A DNA stretch of 28,732 nt from Pelargonium nanum. Lineage: Eukaryota > Streptophyta > Magnoliopsida > Geraniales > Geraniaceae. The stretch covers positions 1 to 28,732 of the forward strand of contig JAYMTF010000879.1 in assembly GCA_036897485.1 (NCBI GenBank), in the 5' to 3' direction. Both the position numbers and the translations under genes were made by a program. Positions 1 to 9,942 of this stretch are shown piece by piece (positions within the stretch are counted from its first letter, which is position 1; each line of letters starts with the position of its first letter). The notes beneath the pieces were generated by a model. It saw only the letters and a program-made list of their open reading frames with translations, searched no databases and was not told where the DNA came from.

Positions 1-3000
1 ATACATACCAAAACTCACGGCTGTCAGACCAGTAAAACTGGTAGTCAAGAACCTAAGTGGTGAAGAAACCACAGCACTGGCTGCAGCTAAGAGAGACGCT
101 GCTTGCCCGCTTCGCCCCACACTGATGCTAGTATTCACTAGCAAACCTGTTTTGCAATAGATTGCGAAGTCCTCGCAGTTGTTTTTGAAAATGTGATATA
201 CCCCGAAACCATTCTGGAGAAGGAAAGAAGCGCGATAAAGGACTTCTTCAGACGGATCAGAAGGTTGGGTAGTGCAGGTTCCTCCTCTAGCTTTCGCAAG
301 AAAGAAAGCATGCGAGACACCATACTCAAAGCGGTAGAGATCGCCACCAGAAAGGAAACAATCTATGCAGGAACAGATGACCCCATCAAGCCTCGATTGA
401 TCACCACAACTTGGGCATGGATTGCCCGCACCATGAGATGGAGATGAGCTGAAAATTATTCGGTCCAATACAGTTCCGGTGCCAATTTCTTGGCCAGCTC
501 CCCTAGTATAGTGGATCACCTTCCCCTCACCAACAAATATCCCTGTTGTCATACGGCTTCATTAATTAAAAAAGTTTCAATGTCAAACAAAATTAACTAA
601 TTAAGACTTGTTTGCTGGATAAAAAAAAAAAGAGGAACAGAGACACACAAAAATACATTAATCAGATACTTCCAGCCGCCCAAACTATGCTATATTGCTA
701 TTCTAGGAGAGAAAATGATAAAAATGACGTTAGTATGCCATGATGACCACAATATAATACAGATCATATGAAGAGCTAACGCACAAAACTTTGTATTAAT
801 GAAAGTATGTAGAGGTCAGGCGAGCATATTGCTAGCTGTTCAATCTGACTAGTCAATCATATACCATCAAGTTAATACTCAACCTCTAATAAAAACCACT
901 CTAACACCATGAGTTCAACACTTCATACTTTTCTCAAGAATATAATTCTTTCAAGACCTCTAAAGTCCTTATACCCCACTAGAAATTCTCCTCTCGAAAA
1001 CTCCTATAAACTCATCATCTTGAAGAATCCTCAAAACTCCTCCTCTCAAGAGAATATCTCTAAAGACTCCTCTAACATTTAGCCAAATTTTACTAAAGAT
1101 TTAAGACCTGTCAAGGTCCTCCCCCAATTACCTTCACCTCAAAAATCCCCACCGCAAAGGTCCTCACGTCTCACCTCCTCACCTCATACCTCTTTACCAA
1201 GATCTCTCCCGAACTTATCCATTTTCACCCAAAGGATTTGACTCCCCAACATGGGATCCCATCCGGCAGTTTCGGCTTTAGAGTTGGCAAGAATTTGTTG
1301 GGTTCGGGTTGGAAATGCCTAACCTGAACTCAACCCAAAAAGGATACGAGTTACAAATTTTGTGTAAACTGGGCCGTTTCATGCAAGTTTGCCTAACTTG
1401 ACTCAACTAACAAATTGATCGAGTCTATTTTAGGCAACCCACAAACATGCGGACCGAGTTTTGGATCCCCGCAAATTCAAGTCCAAATTGTCAGCTATAC
1501 GTCATCATCCCAGGACAACCTTGATGCATTTGGCCTGATGAGATAACTCAAGATACAACTAAGGGAGGTCACTCCCAGACTGGCACATCGTCCCGAGGTA
1601 TGAAACACCTAATGCTACATCTAGTAGATAAGAACATTACGAAGCTCCTGGACAAGATACGCCCCATTGGTAGCCTCTAGGATTCCTCCTTGGGACTCCT
1701 CATTCGAATTCCACCAAAGGACCCAAATAGTGGTGCCATCATTATATCATTACGGCATGCATGGCAACATTGTTGCCCACATGATTTCATCATGGTCCCA
1801 CTATGACATTACCACCGACCAGTCATGTGTTGTCGCCTCATCATTTCAACACTCTTTGTGACTATAAATACCCTCCATCCATGAAGTAAGGGATCTATAA
1901 CTCTCATTTCTACATTTCTCCACATTCTCTCTCAAACACATATAGTGCATTAACTTTACTTGGTAGAGATGCTTATTCTTGTGCCTAAGGTGAAATCCAA
2001 TGCACACGCACTGAGTTTCACTTAACAGTGTGCTCTCTTTTTAATGTGCAGACTTAGTTCTAGAACTCAAGAAATGGACTCAAGCTTAGAGTTAGTGGAT
2101 TTAGACCAACACTCAACCTCCACCTCAACATACAACACACAAAGACAAGTTCTGTTGTTGAACTTCTTTGACCCTGGTCAAAAAGGTTCATCTAAATTTC
2201 AACTCCAACTTGTAAATGACAAATGATAAGCCTAAGCTTGAGGTATTAAGGAGAAATAAGAAAATTGAATCAAGTGCTAAATGAGCCATTTACAAATAGC
2301 AAAAGTGAAAGATGGACTACCGACTACCACTTGATTCCGAACCAATCTACACAAGTTGGAATAGTCTGCATTCAATTATGAAACATAATGGGAAAATGCA
2401 ACATTTATCATAAATGTCAACCCACTTCAGATTGATTACTGAGTATAAGTGTAAAAGACAAAGATAAAATTAATAGTCATAAAGAGGGATTTTTGAGTGT
2501 CTTAGAACTATGCTTATTTGGGAATGCCAAAAATGCTAAATGTAGACAATGAAGCACTGGGTTTTAGTGTAAAATGGAGATTGAGCCTTAATTGGCACAT
2601 AAACTACATATGTGTTAAAGCTAGGTAAGGCATTGACACCAGAAAATTGGGGATATCACTAAGTAATATTGACTGTCACCACTAACATAGTAGGCGAAGA
2701 AATTGGAACTTACATAACACCAACTATTCAGGAAGGTAGAGAAAAAAATGAAGATGTTTCAGATAAACTATCCTTCCAACAAATATTAGCCCAAAAATAT
2801 GACTAAAAACAAAAAAGGTCAATTTTCAGTCCTTTTTATTTCAATGTTTTAAGAAAAATTTCTTATTGATCCCTGAATCAAACCATAATAAGTTCATTTG
2901 CCAATGATCTTGCAAAATTCATTCTCAAACCAAATCTCATGCATCCCTAAACTGAATCACCAGTCAAACACCAGACAGGTAAAATTCAAAACATGCATAC

Positions 3001-3356
3001 AATAATTGTTTCCGCTAATCAATTTAAACGAAATCGAGCTACTCAGGTGTGATTTGCAGTGAAAACCAGTGAATGCAGCACAAATTGTAAAGCAATTAAC
3101 AACAAAAAACTGACCCACAATGAGAAATCAATCTTAGACAATAGAGCAACAATAGATCAAGTAATCGGTTCGGGAAAGCGTATATATATGAACCAAAGGG
3201 TCGAAAACAGGAAAAAGAGAAAAAACGAAGCCAGAAAACAGTGGAGAGAGAGAGAGAGGCACCGTGGTGAGCGTAGATGTAAGCCTGTCTCCATGAGTAA
3301 ATGTGATCTCCGGGCTTAAGCTCCGCTAGATCGATCTTGTTTGACAAAACGCCCAT
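1..3356 (-). CDS. LSE1-like: LRAT/NC-domain protein, LEAD-SENSITIVE 1 type (3' end outside window)
   Basis: Two coding exons are visible on the minus strand: exon 1 at 3356-3263 and exon 2 at 542 down to the window edge. The phase-1 intron (3262-543, GT-AG) splits the Gly codon after the first catalytic-type His. The joined product begins MGVLSNKIDLAELKPGDHIY and continues HHGIFVGEGKVIHYTRG. Seen: H31, H42, a Cys-rich insert (around residues 70-90) and an NCEDF motif with Cys at about residue 154. This matches the His/Cys arrangement of the NlpC/P60-related LRAT fold (NC domain). In-window coding length is 212 codons; plant members are about 250-260 residues, so the C-terminus is missing only because the window ends. 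Known plant relatives include Arabidopsis LEAD-SENSITIVE 1; the biochemical activity is not established, so a lead-tolerance role here is inference. Confidence 0.9.
543..1278. other. Intronic stretch with no further feature
   Basis: This is the 3' (acceptor-proximal) part of the LRAT-gene intron. It is AT-rich, with a CT/A-rich patch at about 940-1200. No coding or structured element was recognised. Intron sequence at 2231-3262 is equally featureless, apart from a short GA run (3244-3258) directly next to the exon 1 donor. Confidence 0.6.
1279..1497. mobile_element. Non-autonomous hAT-like MITE in intron 1 of the LRAT gene
   Basis: The ends read TAGAGTTGGCAAGAATTTG on one side and, on the complement, TAGCTGACAATTTGGAC on the other. 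These resemble the TAGAGGTGGCAAAA-type termini of plant hAT MITEs. The interior has the typical run of degenerate GGGTTCGGGTT and AACCC words and no coding potential. No matching 8-bp target duplication is visible, so the element is old or its ends are misplaced. Confidence 0.45.
1500..2230 (+). mobile_element. Possible solo-LTR-like fossil in intron 1 of the LRAT gene
   Basis: A promoter-like stretch reads CTATAAATACCCTCCATCC near 1862. A CT-rich run follows, then a segment recalling the R/U5 part of plant LTRs. It sits inside an intron of a minus-strand gene but is oriented plus. No polyprotein, primer-binding site or second LTR was found. If it is an LTR it is a decayed fossil; an ordinary intron with a chance TATA motif is also possible. 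Confidence 0.25.
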
Positions 3357-3684
3357 GAATCTGTTTGGCTTTCTCCAGAATCAGAACCAGAAAAAAGGGA
3401 AGGAAATGGATAGTAGTACAAGGAAATGAGAAGAAGGACGCAATAAAAAAGTTTCCTTCGGGTCGACGTTTTTCTTAAATATATTTATTTATTTAAAACA
3501 CAAGGTAACGTCAACCCAAATTATCTAAATTCCTTACGTTTAATTTTTTATCATAATCTTTTTTTGAAGGGACATGTAAACTTTCAAATTAATACAGTAT
3601 ATTATTATTATTATTTATTTATTTATTTGAAAAGAAAATATATTTCAATAATTCAAATAACGGGAAATCAAAACAAGTATCTAT

Positions 3685-3830
3685 CAAGATATTTTGGACC
3701 AAACAGTTTAAGCGATTGGATTTTTGTTGAGGTCTCGGGTTCGAGTTTCTTTGCCGACAACATGAGGCAGGGTTTACAGTTAAAAGGAGAGAGCTACCCC
3801 ATGTTGTGTATCTCAACCGATCAAAAAAAA
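3685..3830 (+). mobile_element. tRNA-derived SINE (family A copy 1)
   Basis: The head reads TTTTGGACCAAACAGTTTAAG, followed about 40 bp later by a pol III B-box-like GGGTTCGAGTT. A characteristic 3' part follows (AAAAGGAGAGAGCTACCCCAT, then TTGTGTATCTCAACC) and a tail of eight A. The same head-B box-body order recurs at 23155, 23447 (complement) and 28403, which defines a family. The copy abuts a LINE relic at 3843. No clear target duplication is seen. Confidence 0.7.
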
Positions 3831-3842
3831 GTACATCACTAG

Positions 3843-4320
3843 GACATTCAGATCTCCGACTAAACCACGACCCGCATAAGAACTAAAAGCTCAAGCAATA
3901 GCATGAGCCACATTGTTCGCAAATCGCCGCATCATCAATAACCAGACCATAGTTACTAAACATTTTTTTTCTGACTTGAGATCGAAAATAACTTGCAAAG
4001 CATCGCCATCTAATATTGCTCACCGCCACCCACTGTCTTTCAACCATGATAAAGCCTCCCTAGTTGCTATACCTTCAACCATGGTCGTCGGTTCCTGTAT
4101 CTTCCCCCACCATCTACTTCCACCACCTCTCCAACGACCTTCCACATCTCGAGCACCAACCAACCCCTACACCCCCGCCATCGTTAAAAGTTGCACCATC
4201 AAAATTGATTTTTATCGGTGGAGGTTGCCATGCAACAACGCCCAAATGCAGGAGGTTGCCACGACATCGTCACACTGCAACACCAAAAGAAAAAGAACGG
4301 GGGTGGGGGGTTGGAACTTA
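3843..4320 (-). mobile_element. LINE relic: decayed RNase H domain
   Basis: Reading the minus strand from about 4240 to 3850 gives recognisable RNase H pieces of plant L1-type LINEs. In order: PPPIKINFDGATF with GGGVG and a following ARDVEGRW; then VEGIATREALSWLKD; then LDGDALQVIFDLKS; and RRFANNVAHAIA followed by AFSSYAGRG. The Asp of DGA, the Glu of the helix and the Asp of DGD fit the three acidic positions of the fold. In-frame stops occur (after GW in the middle, and after HAIA), so it is non-functional. Only the extreme 3' coding end is present, consistent with 5' truncation on insertion. A 164-codon open frame on the opposite strand (3913-4407) is its antisense shadow. Confidence 0.65.
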
Positions 4321-4399
4321 AAGAGTCGCTTGAGCTATGAGTTTGTCTTCAATGGCTTGAGCTACGGGTTGATCAACAAAGTGAGTGTTGAAGGAGTAT

Positions 4400-5060
4400 T
4401 GAATTAAGAGTTTCTTCGTATTAATTAGAGTTTCTCCTCGTCTTGTGTTGTAGGTTTGGGTTCGAAGTTGGAATTTGCTCATCAAACCTCCATTGTTGTG
4501 TAAGATCAAGTTAGTTGCATGTTTTGTTTTCTTCAAATTTTGTGTTTCTTTCTCATTTAATAATGTTTGATGAACAATATCTATCCGTGAGAAATAGCTC
4601 TCACTTCTCATGCGTAAGTGAATGCTCATCTTTCATTCCAATGTACGAAAAACAAGAGGATATCCAAATTCACCCATTTTTTAGATTGTTATTCTCGAAA
4701 ATCTTTCAAATTTTGTAAGTAGATTTTTTATGTTGGGAAAGTATAGAGAAATTTGGACCCAACAATAACATATAGAAGTGTTTTCCAAAAATTTCTTTGA
4801 TATAAATAAACCATATTCATTTTCAATTCATAAATCAGAAGAAAATCAAAACCGATTTAAATTACATTGGATCAGCAAAATTTATTTAAACAAATGTTGA
4901 TTCCAAGTTCATGTATTTTACAAGAATCACAATTAAAAACAATATTATCTGTCACAAAATCAAGCTTCACCATATATAAAATGCTTAAATAAAAGAAAAA
5001 AAATAAGACGTTGACTAAAAGTATTATCTTAAAAACCGAAAATTCTAAAAACTCTCAACC
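4400..5060. other. Upstream region of the membrane-protein gene, no gene seen
   Basis: AT-rich sequence between the LINE relic and the TATA region at 5066. I see no coding potential, no terminal repeats and no RNA gene here. Confidence 0.6.
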
Positions 5061-5065
5061 GTTCA

Positions 5066-5080
5066 ATAAATATACGTGTC
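5066..5080 (+). promoter_or_regulatory. TATA box with adjoining ABRE-like ACGTGTC
   Basis: ATAAATATA (5066-5074) lies about 80 bp before the ATG at 5153. This fits a plant TATA box with transcription starting near 5100. It runs directly into ACGTGTC (5074-5080), the core of an ABA-response element. An ABRE this close to a TATA box could be fortuitous. Confidence 0.5.
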
Positions 5081-5152
5081 GTACAAAATTGAATCCCCAA
5101 ACTGTAGAGCTCTTCGGTGTTGACTCGTCTCTGAAAATTCCTCTCTCTCGCC

Positions 5153-5755
5153 ATGGCGTCGTCGTCGTCTTCTTCAAAATCTCTGCTCCGTCTCTGCCTC
5201 CTCCTCTCCGTCGTCTCCATCTCCGTCGCCGCCAGGCCCTGTAAGACCCTCTTCATCTCCTCCTACTCCTTCTCGATCAACCCCGCAACCACCACATTTG
5301 ATCGACCAAACCCCACCTTCTTCTTCCGCAACCCTCGCCACCCCTCGCCCGGGTTCGTCACCATCTTCACCGAAATCACCGAGATCAACCCCAACAGGCC
5401 TTCCTCGTCCGAGATCTTGCTCGATCGCCGCTTCTTCCCCGAGCGCGAGCGCGTGCACTCACGCCCCGCCCTCCCGCTGGGCTTCGCTGCCTCGTCGTAC
5501 GATTTCAGCTCCCTCCGCGAGCGCACCAAGGACATCTTGAGCGTCGTCGTCGCGTTGCTGTTTGGGGTCGGGTGTGGAGCTCTCACCGCCGCGACTATGT
5601 ACCTGGCCTGGTCCATCTTCTTCAGCCGCTACGATTACAGGAATTCCTTCGAGGAGTACGGCGATGAGGAGGAGGATTTCAGCGATGACGCCAGTCCTAA
5701 GAAGATGGGTTACGAGAAAATTCCTGCTGCTGCTCCCGTGAAGGAAGCTGCGTGA
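5153..5755 (+). CDS. Intronless single-pass membrane protein of unknown function
   Basis: The 200-residue open frame has an ATGGCG start context typical of plants and the strong GC/CT-rich codon bias of a real gene, unlike its AT-rich surroundings. The N-terminus (about 1-26) is a Ser-rich hydrophobic signal peptide ending near SVAARP. Residues 27-125 form a Pro/Ser/Arg-rich, probably lumenal or extracellular part. A single hydrophobic span follows at about 128-152 (VVVALLFGVGCGALTAATMY), then an acidic cytosolic tail with EEYGDEEEDFSDD and a KKMGYEKIP motif. The architecture resembles small uncharacterised plant transmembrane proteins beginning MASSS with an RPCKTLF motif after the signal. 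No catalytic motif is visible and no function is assigned. The gene lies head-to-head with the LRAT gene, about 1.8 kb away. Confidence 0.88.
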   Translation: MASSSSSSKSLLRLCLLLSVVSISVAARPCKTLFISSYSFSINPATTTFDRPNPTFFFRNPRHPSPGFVTIFTEITEINPNRPSSSEILLDRRFFPERERVHSRPALPLGFAASSYDFSSLRERTKDILSVVVALLFGVGCGALTAATMYLAWSIFFSRYDYRNSFEEYGDEEEDFSDDASPKKMGYEKIPAAAPVKEAA

Positions 5756-6611
5756 GGAGGTATCATATGGTAATTAGCGTTTTGGGTTTATGGAATTTGC
5801 AATTATATTTTCGAATTCTACGAAAAGAAGTGATACTTTGTGGTTTGTATCTGACAATATATAACTCACCCGTCTCGCCATATATATATTATTATCTAAT
5901 TGGAGTATCTGATAATGTTTGTTTATAATAGTTATAAGGATTCAGATGGATCATGGATTTTAAGGTTTTTATGGAGATGTGATTATGTGAAATGTGATTG
6001 GCATACATTATGTGTTTTGATAGTAGTAATAGAGGTAATAATCTTCAAAATGTGTCTCCAAGTCCTTTCTCTCTCGAACTAGAAAATGAACTTGGAGAAT
6101 TTTCACTTGGGAATTATTTTTTGGTTTGTTAGTGAAACTTATCCTTGTATATTTAATAGGTTTGTTGTGGTGGGGGAAATATGGTTTATAGTTCTAAATA
6201 TTGTTAATTTATTTTTACTCGGACTTAAGAAACTGAGCAAGGCTGTTTAGACATTTGTTGTGCAGTTTCAGGGCTCTCTTAGCAGCTCTGAGTCTTGTCA
6301 ATTACTAGTATTAAGATGTCTGGATATGAGTAAGAATCTTCATTTTGCTTGTGTAGATTTATTTTATTTTTGTATCTTGGAAGATTGACAGTAAGTAGGG
6401 GCCACCAGATGTGGTTGCCTTAAGAAGTAGTACTTTTGAGATGCACATGTAGCATTGTTGCATTCTCTTTTTGTTTACTTGAGGGCTTCAAGTGCAAGTT
6501 ATGCTTTCAGAATGTGTTTTTATGCTTAATGAAGTCTTTCTTTTTACATTGTCGGTATTGATTTTTCTTCCTTTAGGAGATAGTGAGGAAATAGTGCTTG
6601 ATAACTGGGAA
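5756..6611. other. 3' UTR and downstream spacer, nothing recognised
   Basis: The transcript of the membrane-protein gene must end in this T-rich stretch. No second coding exon, tRNA or repeat could be identified. Confidence 0.6.
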
Positions 6612-7030
6612 AGTTAGACATTTGACTTGTACGGATTAATACCAAAAGATTTAGAGAATTGGTGCAAAGATTCCTTGCTAGAATTTACATATGAGTGGAG
6701 CTGTATGGTTTCTCTACCTTAGATCTTTAGTTCTGTGTGAGCAGTATCTTTCAAAATTGTTCATATCTTTATAGATTATTGGGGTTTGGGGCATAGCAAC
6801 GCTCTTTCTTGTTTACTAGGAGGAACTTTCTCCGAGATAGTTAGACATTTGACTTCTGTAAGGATTAACACCAAAAGATTCAGAGGATTGTTTCCTTGGT
6901 TGAATTAAGATTTGAGTGGAGCTGTAGTGTTGCACTACCTTAGATCGTCAGTTCTGTATGAACTATGTCTTCTAGTGTTCCTATCTTTTTGTGGTTTTGG
7001 GGACATATAAATGCTCTTTCTTGTTTACTA
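6612..7030 (+). repeat. Diverged tandem duplication, period about 227 bp
   Basis: Copy 1 begins AGTTAGACATTTGACTT at 6612 and copy 2 begins with the same word at 6839. Both continue through GGATTAA-ACCAAAAGATT, GAGTGGAGCTGTA, CTACCTTAGATC, AGTTCTGT and GCTCTTTCTTGTTTACTA in the same order. The copies differ by many substitutions and small indels, so the duplication is old. There is no coding potential. Confidence 0.8.
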
Positions 7031-8819
7031 TTTGTGGACAGAAAGTTAATAGATGAAGTTGAGGATTAAATTTTTGCATGCTCTCAGTTTTGCATTTGTG
7101 CTTTCACTTCCCCTAGTGTGGCAATTGCTGGTGATGTAGGACAGTAGATTTAGATCTTTTTTGTGCGGTTCCTCAGCTGGTTATGTTCTTTGATATGTGG
7201 GGAAAAACCGTCCTCTTGGAGAAGCGTTAGAATATAGATTTAGGGTTTGTATGTAATGAAACTGTTTTGGCCAGTGATGATGCCTTTGCTGTGGCATGTT
7301 GAAGATCATCCATTGTATCCTATTTAGAAACCATATTTTTATTGAGGGAAGCAGAATATATAGACAGGAGTTGTTGATTGCAGTTCCCAGCCCACCGTCA
7401 TTTGGTAATCATTTGTTTTGCCCAGCCAAACTGATACCATCATTGAGCATTGTGCCACTGTTGGCTGATTGGAAAACTGGCCCTGCCTCTGAATATAAGT
7501 TGATACATGGAGTTTTACCTGAATAACATGCCAATGCCATTAGATAAAATTTTCTTCTTTGTCTTTGATACGTCACCCCCAATCCCCAACTATGAGGCAT
7601 GCTTTAAATGTTTACATGTGTATCCCAAAGTTATTCTTTAGTGTTTACATGTGTTTGGTGTGGGTAGCTAGTAAGCAGCCTAGCACGGTTGCGGGATAAC
7701 CATGATAGGATTTTCAGCTTGGTTTACGAAGAATCTTTTGCTGAGACTTGTTCCTATGAATGATTGGAAGATTTTTGTTTTCTTTTGAGAGATTATGCTA
7801 TTACTCAATACTTCATTTGACTCGGTAGCTAGAGGGTCCATGCTCTGTGGTGCTCTTGAGACAGAGAACACCCACTTGGGTCACATCATTGCTATGCAGA
7901 GCTTGGTGCAACTTCTTTGTTGGTTATTAGATTTCTTCTTGGAGTTTTGCATGATAGTGCAGAAATGACATTGACACCCATGTATTTGCACTTTAGTCTT
8001 GAATTGGTTCAATGGAAGGCATTTGGTTATATTTGACAGGTTGATGTTCATATTGATGACATAACACATGGATGATGGTCTTTGTTTGAGAGGCAAAGCA
8101 AATTCAGAACTCTACTCACATTGAAAGAGACATTGTACAACAGTTTCCTAGGCCTTCTTGCACCTCTAACAGGGTTTTCTCCGACGATTTGCCTCTTAGT
8201 TAGGTTACTACGAAGTGGAAGAGCGTTATGAAGGCATTTTCAAAGTTTTTTCTTGAGTAATAGAGCGCCAAGTAACCTCAAGATTATATGATGGGAAGAA
8301 AATGAGAATATCCATTTTTGGTCGTCTTTGGTTTTCTTCCAAAGAAGTTCACCCTTCAAACTTCTCTATCTCGGAATAAGAAGTTCCAATATTTTTGAGG
8401 AATTTGAGTAGGAAACAACGTTCTTATTCTACCATCGTTCTAATTTTTCTTCAACACGCTCTCTTATGCCTAGCTACTTCACATTGATGAGTTTACTTCA
8501 ACTATCATTTTTATTATTTTTATTCATAAAAACTGTATTTGAATTGTTATCCTTACAACATGTGATGTAGCTACAAAATAAGATACAAATTCAACCTTTA
8601 CAGTGAAATTAGAAAACAATGAATGATTTGCATTTCTTCCTAATAAATCTCCATTAACGGATTAACCAATATAAAAATATGGGTTTGTCAATCTTGTGCA
8701 ACCCTTACACAAGATAAAGAGTATTGGGAAATAAGTTTGAATTATTTTATCATTTATGTATTAATTTCAATGTACCTTTTTATATTTTCAAAATAGTATA
8801 AAAAAATAAAATAAAAATC
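7031..8819. other. Non-coding spacer
   Basis: A stretch of 1.8 kb in which I see no gene. Open frames here are short, lack family motifs and do not join by splicing. Parts (7300-8300) are less AT-rich and could be the remains of an unidentified transcript or transposon. Confidence 0.5.
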
Positions 8820-9130
8820 TCAACTTTCAATATTTCTCAAAATGTGAATGTGTGCACATGTTAAATAATCTTCAATAATCCATTCATATTTTGATTTTTG
8901 TGAATCAACACAGCTAACAAAATATGAATCAGAGTAATCAATGACATCCAAATCGTCAGCACGTTTAAACATGAACACGTATTCTTTGGTCCCTTGAAGG
9001 TATCTCATGAGTTTGTTCGCAACTATTCAATGATCTACACTTGGATCACTATGATATATTTCCAACATTTCAATAACAAACGTCATGTCGGGTCTTATAC
9101 AAAGTTGAAAATATATCGAGAATCTAACAT
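8820..9130 (-). mobile_element. Ty1/copia retrotransposon fossil (fragment)
   Basis: The minus strand encodes a recognisable piece of copia polyprotein around the RT-RNase H junction: MRYLQGTKEYVFMFKRADDL followed by DVIDYSDS, and CVDSQKS. Upstream on that strand is a YKTRHDV-like remnant of the usual TRPDI segment. It is only about 300 bp long, with several breaks, no LTRs and no other domains, so it is an old, inert fragment. It lies about 230 bp upstream of the BTF3 TATA box. Confidence 0.75.
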
Positions 9131-9358
9131 CAAGAACATAAGAAACGTTTTAGTTTGTTCACATTCGAGTTCATTTTGTGGGCACTAGTTCACATCGAAT
9201 TAATCACTTTTCACAACGTGAGCTACACTTGGTGATAAATAGTTTTTTCAAATGAAAAAAGAAAAGTAGAAAATACATTTACCTCTCAAGCAAGAAAGAG
9301 AAAACTAGAGGGACCAAAATATAATTTAAGAGAAAGAGGAGGTGTGTTTTGTGAAAGT

Positions 9359-9502
9359 ATATATATACTGCGTTCCTCATCTCCAGAAGCATTCACCAAT
9401 CCATCGTCTACTCTACTGAGCTTCCATTCTCCTCCTTTTGCGGTGCTGTATCGTCCCCTTTCTCTATCTTCATATTCGGTTCCATTTTACAGTCCTCGTA
9501 AG
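9359..9502 (+). promoter_or_regulatory. BTF3 TATA box and non-coding first exon
   Basis: TATATATA (9359-9366) precedes a CT-rich leader typical of plant translation-machinery genes. With transcription beginning near 9392, the leader exon would run to a donor at 9502 (CGTAAG|GTAATT). The acceptor CTCTGCAG ends at 9942, immediately before the ATG. The leader intron is therefore 9503-9942. The exact start is inferred from TATA spacing. Confidence 0.65.
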
Positions 9503-9592
9503 GTAATTTAACTTGGTTTCTATTCAACTGTTTTTGATTATCTGATGATGATGTGAAATAGTGTGTTAAGGGTCAGCTTCTACGTTAATTAA

Positions 9593-9728
9593 TTAGGGTT
9601 TTGTTTTCTGAAAAAGGCTCATCCTGCTGTTCACTTGGATTGGATTAACTGAAGCTAGCTAGTCATTGGGTTTTGGTAAAACTAGGGTTTTTTTTCTTCT
9701 TCAATTTACTATTTTTCTTTTAGGGTTT
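9593..9728 (-). promoter_or_regulatory. Telo-box motifs in the BTF3 leader intron
   Basis: Two exact copies of TTAGGGTTT (complement AAACCCTAA) occur at 9593-9601 and 9720-9728. A near copy (TAGGGTTTT) lies close to 9683. Telo-boxes near the 5' ends of plant ribosomal-protein and translation-factor genes are known to boost expression in dividing cells. This fits a BTF3 gene; the effect here is inferred. Confidence 0.5.
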
Positions 9729-9942
9729 AATGGGATTTTGGGTCTATTTGCGTTGATTGATTTAGGTAGAAGTATTTTTTATTATAAATAAAATTAATAA
9801 TCCCTAGCTCCTTACATGCCCCTCGAATATTTTTTGTTGGGTGCTAGAAATTTATATATATTTTTAGTTTCTTATTCCTAGGTTTATAATTGTAGTTTCT
9901 TTGTTTGTCCTTTCTTCTGATTCAGTATATTTTGCTCTGCAG

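Noticed and set aside
193-447. 84-codon plus-strand open frame
   Set aside because: It is antisense to the LRAT-domain exon, which has strong motif support on the minus strand.
3601-3632. TTA/TTTA run as a functional element
   Set aside because: Simple microsatellite sequence next to a SINE; nothing supports a role.
3913-4407. 164-codon plus-strand open frame
   Set aside because: It is the antisense of the LINE RNase H relic and has no motif of its own.
5263-5616. Minus- and plus-strand open frames overlapping the membrane-protein gene
   Set aside because: They are shadows caused by the GC-rich codon bias of 5153-5755.
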